Of a stretch of DNA of 64,000 nucleotides, positions 58,734 through 64,000 are shown in pieces (position 1 is the first letter of the stretch; every line of letters starts with the position of its first letter). This DNA is from Multifurca ochricompacta (taxonomy: Eukaryota > Basidiomycota > Agaricomycetes > Russulales > Russulaceae). The translations under genes were made by a program, and so were the position numbers. The stretch is from the NCBI GenBank assembly GCA_022496185.1, contig WTXG01000048.1, positions 144,692 to 208,691 of the forward strand, in the 5' to 3' direction. The notes under the pieces were generated by a model. The model worked only from the letters and a program-made list of their open reading frames with translations, ran no database searches and was not told the DNA's origin.

Positions 58734-58879
58734 TGTGACGATTCTGATTCATGTTTGATGCCTGTTCCAATCTCTGCCTTCAAGTCATGTGACAGGAGCT
58801 GTGACGATTTGGATGTGACGGTCTGTGACGTGTTTGTGACAAATTTCCGTTGGTAACACTTATGATCTGATCCCTTGAC
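58734..58879. other. Cluster of TGTGAC words next to the Copia break
   Basis: Six TGTGAC words occur within about 115 bp, starting TGTGACG exactly at the Copia truncation. No ORF. G2 LTRs begin with TGTGACGG, so this may be an LTR end of the G3 element. Confidence 0.4.
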
Positions 58880-59109
58880 TTAGGGCATAGCACGAGTCCG
58901 GGTAACTCACGAGTTTTTGAGTAGAGCCATGGGAAAACTCGCGGGTATTGATACTCGTGGATCCAGGTGATCTGTGGGAAAATACTCATGCAGATCCGGG
59001 TATTGATTTTGGCACCCTGGGTACCCGCACAGGTACTCGCGGAATACTCATGGGAATATTATTATATAAAATTATTTTTTTACTAGGCTCATCAACCTAG
59101 AACAGAAAT

Positions 59110-59185
59110 GGCTGAAACATGGATTGAACCTAAGACCTCCGGGAACAAGCTCGGTCCGGTGCTCTAACCACTAAGCCACCCAGCC
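59110..59185 (-). other. tRNA-like sequence (SINE head or tRNA pseudogene)
   Basis: Read on the minus strand it starts GGCTGGG and ends TTTCAGCC, giving a 7-bp acceptor stem with two G-U pairs. It has an A-box-like TGGCTTAGTGGTTAGAGC with a 4-bp D stem, and a B-box-like GGTTCAATCC. The anticodon arm (CCGGA...TCCCGG) does not form a normal 5-bp stem and 7-nt loop, and the T stem is poor, so it is not a working tRNA. Confidence 0.5.
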
Positions 59186-59224
59186 TCACTGGCAAAGACA
59201 CACAATATATTATATATAGGGTTA

Positions 59225-59697
59225 TGCAGAATTGATTTTATCACTTGTATCTATTTAATTGTGAACGCATTTTGATCTTATCACTTGTATTATCTTAGAT
59301 GTATATCTTTAGTATCTAATTAAATGTGAACGCATTTTTGATCTTATCACTTAGATGTACATCCCAAGTATCTAATTAATTGTGAACGCATTTTTGATCT
59401 TATCACTTGTATTAGATGTATATCCTAAGTATCTAATTAACTGTGAACGTGTTTTTGATCTTATCACTTAGATGTCATCCCAAGTATCTAATTAATTGTG
59501 AACACATTTTTGATCTTATCACTTAGATGTACATCCTAAGTATCTAATTAATTGTGAACACATTTTTGATCTTATCACTTGTATTAGATGTATATCCCAA
59601 GTATCTAATTAACTGTGAACACATTTTTGATCTTATCACTTAGATGTATATCCTAAGTATCTAATTAATTGTGAACGCGTTTTTGATCTTATCAATT
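59225..59697. repeat. Minisatellite, ~57-bp unit, about 8 copies
   Basis: The unit contains TGATCTTATCACTTAGATGT, then ATCCTAAGTATCTAATTAA, then TGTGAACGCATTTT. Copies vary by a few bases and a small TGTATTA insertion. CG in GAACGCAT is replaced by CA in some copies. Confidence 0.85.
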
Positions 59698-60154
59698 AGG
59701 CGTGATCCCGCATCTCTGTACCAACATGTGCCGATGTGTGCATTCTTAAGCCTACCTTCCTAGATAGGAAGGCAATGCACGGTCCAATCAGCGTGCCCCA
59801 CACTTCGCGTTTTTTCGCGTTTTTTTCATGTTTTTTCGCATTTCTATAGATATTGTAACTGATTCTTGTTTTATTTTGGATTGGATGCATGATCTGACTT
59901 GAAACTTCGTGGGATTGTAGTAATATATATATTCTTTCTGTGTATGCAAGATGAAGATCTCTGGCTGCCTCAAACCTTACAAGTAAACCTACAAGTATAC
60001 CCATGAGTACTCGGATCTGTGCGAGTATAGGACTCGCAGCTCCGGGTGATCCGTGGGAACATACTCATGCGGATCCGAGTATGGGATTATCTAATCTAAA
60101 TACCCACAAGTTCGGATCTGGGTAACTCACGAGTGCACTTGTGCTAGGCCCTAA

Positions 60155-61150
60155 ACCACAGCACCCAAGGATGATGCAACCAGAGGATGGATTGAAGGGA
60201 TACCACCCCCATTCTTTGACAGAAACCAAGCGGAGGCAGAGCATTGGTGGACTCAAGTAGAGCTCCACATCTTCCTGAATAACCAAGCAACAATCATAAG
60301 AAATGAGATATCCAGAGTTTCCCATGTGTTGGGCCTAATGAGAGGACCAAAGATTAACCAATGGGTGATGGAGCAGACGAGGTGGCTAGCCAACATCACC
60401 CATGCCAGAATTCAAGAGCTGCACCCATGGGAGAAATTCTGTCAAACGTTTCAGGTGGCATTCGCCGATATAGCTGCAGGACAAAAGGCACTCCAGGGGC
60501 TAGAGAAACTCTGGATGACAAATGGATATGTCGATGATTACATCGCTGAATTCCGAGATCTCACAACTTGGGCCGGGCTGTACCTAGATGATCCAGCAAC
60601 CTGACAGAATTTTCTAAAGGGGTTACCTCAGAAACTAGTACAACCATGATCACTCAGGATAGTCCTCAGACATTGACAAAACAGCAGACTTGGCTTGACA
60701 ATACCATGCGAACTGGGTCTACATACAGAGCCTCTTCGAGAACAAAACACCAATCAGTAACCGAAGCACTAGTCAAGGAGTACAGTCCACCCTCCCTCAA
60801 CGACATGACCCGAATGCCATTGACGTCGATGCAATCAAAAAGGCAGTCACTACCGAAGACAAGAACAATATAGAAGGGAGGGCCGCTGTTTTGAGTGCGG
60901 CCGACAAGGTCATCTTGTTCATGATTGCCCAACCAAGAAGCCTTGACCCAGCACAAGCACCTCGGCCCGGACTGCTGCCATCACGGAAATTGCTCCGATG
61001 ACTGGCAATGGTACCCACTGGATCAAATGTCTCAAAGCCACCCATGGACGTCGCAGCACTTGCAGCATCCCTGAGATCGGATGACCGGACGACCAATGCT
61101 TGGAGTTACAGAAACAGTTCAAAGACGACAAGGACTTTTTATATCGCTTG
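60155..61150 (+). pseudogene. G3 gag fragment (G2-related)
   Basis: Starts inside gag (IPPPFFDRNQAEAEHWW..., GLMRGPKINQWVMEQTRWL), homologous to G2 gag but well diverged. TGA at about 60602 where G2 has CGG (Arg), then frame changes. The CCHC knuckle CFECGRQGHLVHDC is at 60887-60928. Confidence 0.85.
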
Positions 61151-64000
61151 AATGGCGCAGCCTTCATTCGAGTGATAGTTTCTCATCATGTATACATTTC
61201 ACCAATTCAAGCAATGAAAATAATTGTTCCCCTCCATGGTGTGAAAGAAATGGCCGACATAGAAGCACTTGTTGACAGCAGTGCAACAGAAAATTTCATC
61301 AGTTACAGAAACAGTTATCAAATACTGACTCACGACCAAATGACTTGCGATCCCAAGGAAATTACGAAATGCCGATGGAACCCTAACGCCACCTGGAACA
61401 TTGATAAATATGTGGATCTCAATATAACTACAGACAACAAATCTCAATGACATCGATTCTACATTGTGTCGATCGGGACAGACCAAATGATCTTGGGCTA
61501 TCCCTGGTTCACCGCTAGTAACCCGATTATAGACTGGAGTCAAGGACATCTTATGCAATCAATTCAACTCAGCGTACCAGAAGCACTTATTAGAAAACTG
61601 AATATTGCTCAGGAACTAGCAATCAAAGCAAAAGATAATCTAGAGTGCTCTTGGGATCAGATCGTGCCAAAAGAGTATCATCGACATCAGAAGGTGTTCA
61701 GCAACCAGGAAGTGCAGTGCTTTCCTGAGGCCCAACCTTGGATCATTGAATTGAGCTAAAACCAGATGCACCTTTGACACTAGATTGTAGGATCTATCCG
61801 TTAGGACCAGGAGAACAGGACGCATTGAATAAATTCTTGGAGGAGCACCTACAGAAGGGTACATTAAAGAGTCAAAATCGCCATACGCATCACCCTTCTT
61901 CTTCATCAAAAAGAAGGATGGAAAACTTAGGCCAGTCCAAGATTATCGCAAACTTAATGAATGGACGATCTGAAATACATACCCCTTACCACTAATTCCG
62001 GAACTCATAGATCGTGTCCACAGCAGCACTCTGTTCACAAAGATGGATATTCACTGGGGATATAACAATATCCGTATAGTCCCAGAGGACTGATGGAAGG
62101 CAGCCTTCAAGATGAATCGCGGACTATACAAACCCAATTGATGTTCTTTGGTCTCACAAATCTCCGGCAACATTCCAGACCATGATGAATGTGGAATTTA
62201 GAGAAGAACTTAATGAATGCAATGAAACTGGGAATGCTTGGTTTACTGTGTATATGGATGACATCTTAATTCATACTGATCACGATCTCCACAATCATCA
62301 ATCCAAAGTACATTGCGTCTTAGATAAACTCAATAAATTGGATCTCTACCTCAAACCGGAAAATGTGCTTTTGAACAAACACGCATAGAATACCTCGGTC
62401 TTATCCTTGAGGTGAATCAGGTGCACATGGATCTGGTCAAAGTAGAAGGCGTTGCCACTTGGAAACACCTACGACTGTGAAAGAGATCCGCTCATTCCTA
62501 GGGTTCTGCCAATTCTATCAACAGTTTATCCAGGATTTAGCAAAATTGCAGCCCCACTTAACGCGCTCACCAGTGCCAAGAACCCTTGGAAATGGACCAA
62601 TATGGAACAGGAGGCATTCAATACTCTTAAGCGACGAGTGACCTCACAACCAGTGCTAATACAACTGGATTTTGAAGAACCTTTCATTGTGGATGCTGAC
62701 GCCTCAGGCTATGCCCTTGGAGTGACCCTGAGTCAAAAAGATCCTGAAGGATGACTACACCCCATCACCTACCTGTCAAAGACGCTAGATGCTACGCAGC
62801 GTAACTGGGACATTTACGATCACAAACTATTCACTATATCATCACATTTAGATCATGGCGTCAATACCTTCTTGGCACTAAACATAAAGTCCAAGTCCAC
62901 ACTGATCACAACAATCTTCAGTACTTCAAGGAGCCCCAAAAACTCAATTGCCGGCAAGCTAGATGGCTGCAAGAGCTTGCCGATTTCAACTTCACATTAG
63001 AGCATGTCCCAGGAAAGCTTCATACGGTTGCAGATATGCTTTCACGCCAACCAGACGCTGATCACGGACTAGGAGATAATGATGAGATCACTGTCCTTCC
63101 TGCTGAGCTATTCCTTAAGACATCTAAGCCTGTGAAACTTCCCTTCCCAAGCACTCTCCTGGAGCAGCACAAAGTACTTCAGCGACATCATGATCATATT
63201 CTGGCAGGACACCCAGGTATAGATAAAACCACATGAGGAGTACAATATGAATATGAAGGTGAAGGTTTAAAAGAATTTGTACGGGAATACGTCCGGGGTG
63301 CACAAAGTGTCAAGAGAATAAACCCAAGCTCACCAGGAAAGCACCGACCTTTCCCTTAGATGTACCGGCTACTGCCAGTCCATTCCAATATATTGCTATG
63401 GATCTGATCACGGATCTCCCATTGGCTGGGAAATATGATGCAGTACTCACTATCGTAGATCAAGGATGTTCTAAAGCTGCCAAATTTATACCCTGCTCCA
63501 AAGATATCACAGGCGAGGGAGTTGTGGCCCTTTATTATTCACCTTTTTCCGTTCTTTGGAATCCCACAACATCATCTCCGATTGAGATCCGCGGTTCACA
63601 TTGCATTTCTCTGTGTGCACTAGCGAAAGTTCTTCAGATCCAACAAAACTTGTCGACTGCATTCCACCCCCAGACAGATGGCTCGAGTGAACGTATGAAC
63701 CTCTGGCTTGAACAATACTTGTGACTCTGGATAAGCGATGATCAGTATCGTTGGCCCGAATACTTACCGCTAGCTGAATATGTTCACAATTCCTGGCCAC
63801 ATGATAAAACAAAGCTCTCCCCACACACACTAATTCATGGTATACAGTTTGACTGGAAGGCCGAGGCAGTGGAAACTGACGTTCTGCAGGTCAATGAGCA
63901 CCTATGCGACCTAAGCAATGCACAATCTCGAGCGGAGGACGCATTTAGAAAAACCACAGATCAATCGGACTGGCCATGTCTCGAGATCGGTTCTCAGGTC
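61100..64000 (+). pseudogene. G3 pol, decayed and cut by the window edge
   Basis: The protease has DSSATENF (61274-61297) in place of DSGATEN, so the catalytic loop Gly is lost. RT YMDDI is at 62251-62265, RNase H near 62690-62760 (VDADASGYALGVTLSQ), integrase zinc region near 63180-63330 and MDLITDLPLAG near 63396. Numerous stops and frameshifts occur throughout. The chromodomain, ORF3 and 3' LTR would lie beyond 64000. Confidence 0.88.

Larger units (their letters stand above)
58880..60154. mobile_element. Non-coding TIR element, ~1275 bp, possibly hAT-like
   Basis: Left end TTAGGGCATAGCACGAGT, inverted right end TTAGGGCCTAGCACAAGT. Subterminal words such as GATCCGGGTATTG and ACTCGTGGATCC recur at both ends, as in hAT elements. 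No target duplication could be found and no transposase is present. It contains a tRNA-like segment and a minisatellite. Confidence 0.5.

Noticed and set aside
59110..59185. Functional tRNA gene
   Set aside because: The anticodon arm cannot form a normal stem and loop and the T stem is weak, so only a tRNA-derived relic is supported.
59225..59697. 57-bp repeats as a CRISPR or telomere array
   Set aside because: Units are imperfect, AT-rich, without spacers and unlike TTAGGG-type telomere repeats.
59696..60004. Minus-strand 102-codon open frame in the TIR element
   Set aside because: Low-complexity composition, no motif, and located within non-coding repeat sequence.

Overview
The window looks like a TE-rich stretch of a filamentous fungus, most likely an agaricomycete basidiomycete. 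I infer this from short introns (about 47-90 bp), small secreted WSC-domain proteins, a VLIG-like giant GTPase of a type I associate with mushroom-forming fungi, and chromodomain-bearing Ty3/Gypsy elements. No search could be run, so family names rest on motifs read directly in the sequence.

Region 1 (1-11,160) is host sequence, with all recognisable genes on the minus strand. Two paralogous, spliced, 229-residue double-WSC secreted proteins (646-1417 and 9962-10723) flank one large multi-intron gene (2514-8514). That gene encodes a GTPase with a P-loop GEQSVGKS. The WSC genes and about 0.4 kb of upstream DNA are a segmental duplication. One copy has a canonical GT-AG intron and the other a GC-AG intron.

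Region 2 (11,160-64,000) is a nested pile of transposable elements. Family G1 (Ty3/Gypsy chromovirus, about 7.5 kb, about 590-bp LTRs) is present as copy A (12413-19872, minus), B (20515-26936, minus, lacking pol), C (28014-35505, minus), D (50268-57748, plus) and an ORF3 fragment (26937-27519, plus). Family G2 (37704-44925, plus) is a second chromovirus lineage, and G3 (60155-64000, plus, cut by the window edge) is a decayed relative of it. One Ty1/Copia element runs from 27520 to 58733 on the plus strand. It is split by G1-C (in its 5' LTR), G2, two palindromic Tc1/mariner elements, a solo LTR of its own family, and G1-D. Target-site duplications confirm most of these insertions: ATCAT, CTCAT, CAATG, ATCAC, GTTTT twice, TA twice, and 8-bp ACAAACAC for a hAT-like element.

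Three points stand out. (1) G1 and G2 both show a Tf1/sushi-type self-priming design. An 11-nt primer-binding site starts 2 nt after the 5' LTR and is exactly complementary to 11 nt inside the LTR that begin 34 nt downstream of the first T of a TATA box. (2) Both families carry an extra ORF between the chromodomain and the 3' LTR. The two ORFs share a domain, and the G1 version adds four Cys/His clusters. I cannot assign this ORF to any known family. (3) Two related Tc1/mariner elements have become near-perfect head-to-head palindromes of about 1.6 kb. Stop codons in the TE copies are largely CGA to TGA changes, and the two LTRs of G1-D differ only by transitions, nearly all at CpG-derived sites, which points to cytosine methylation.
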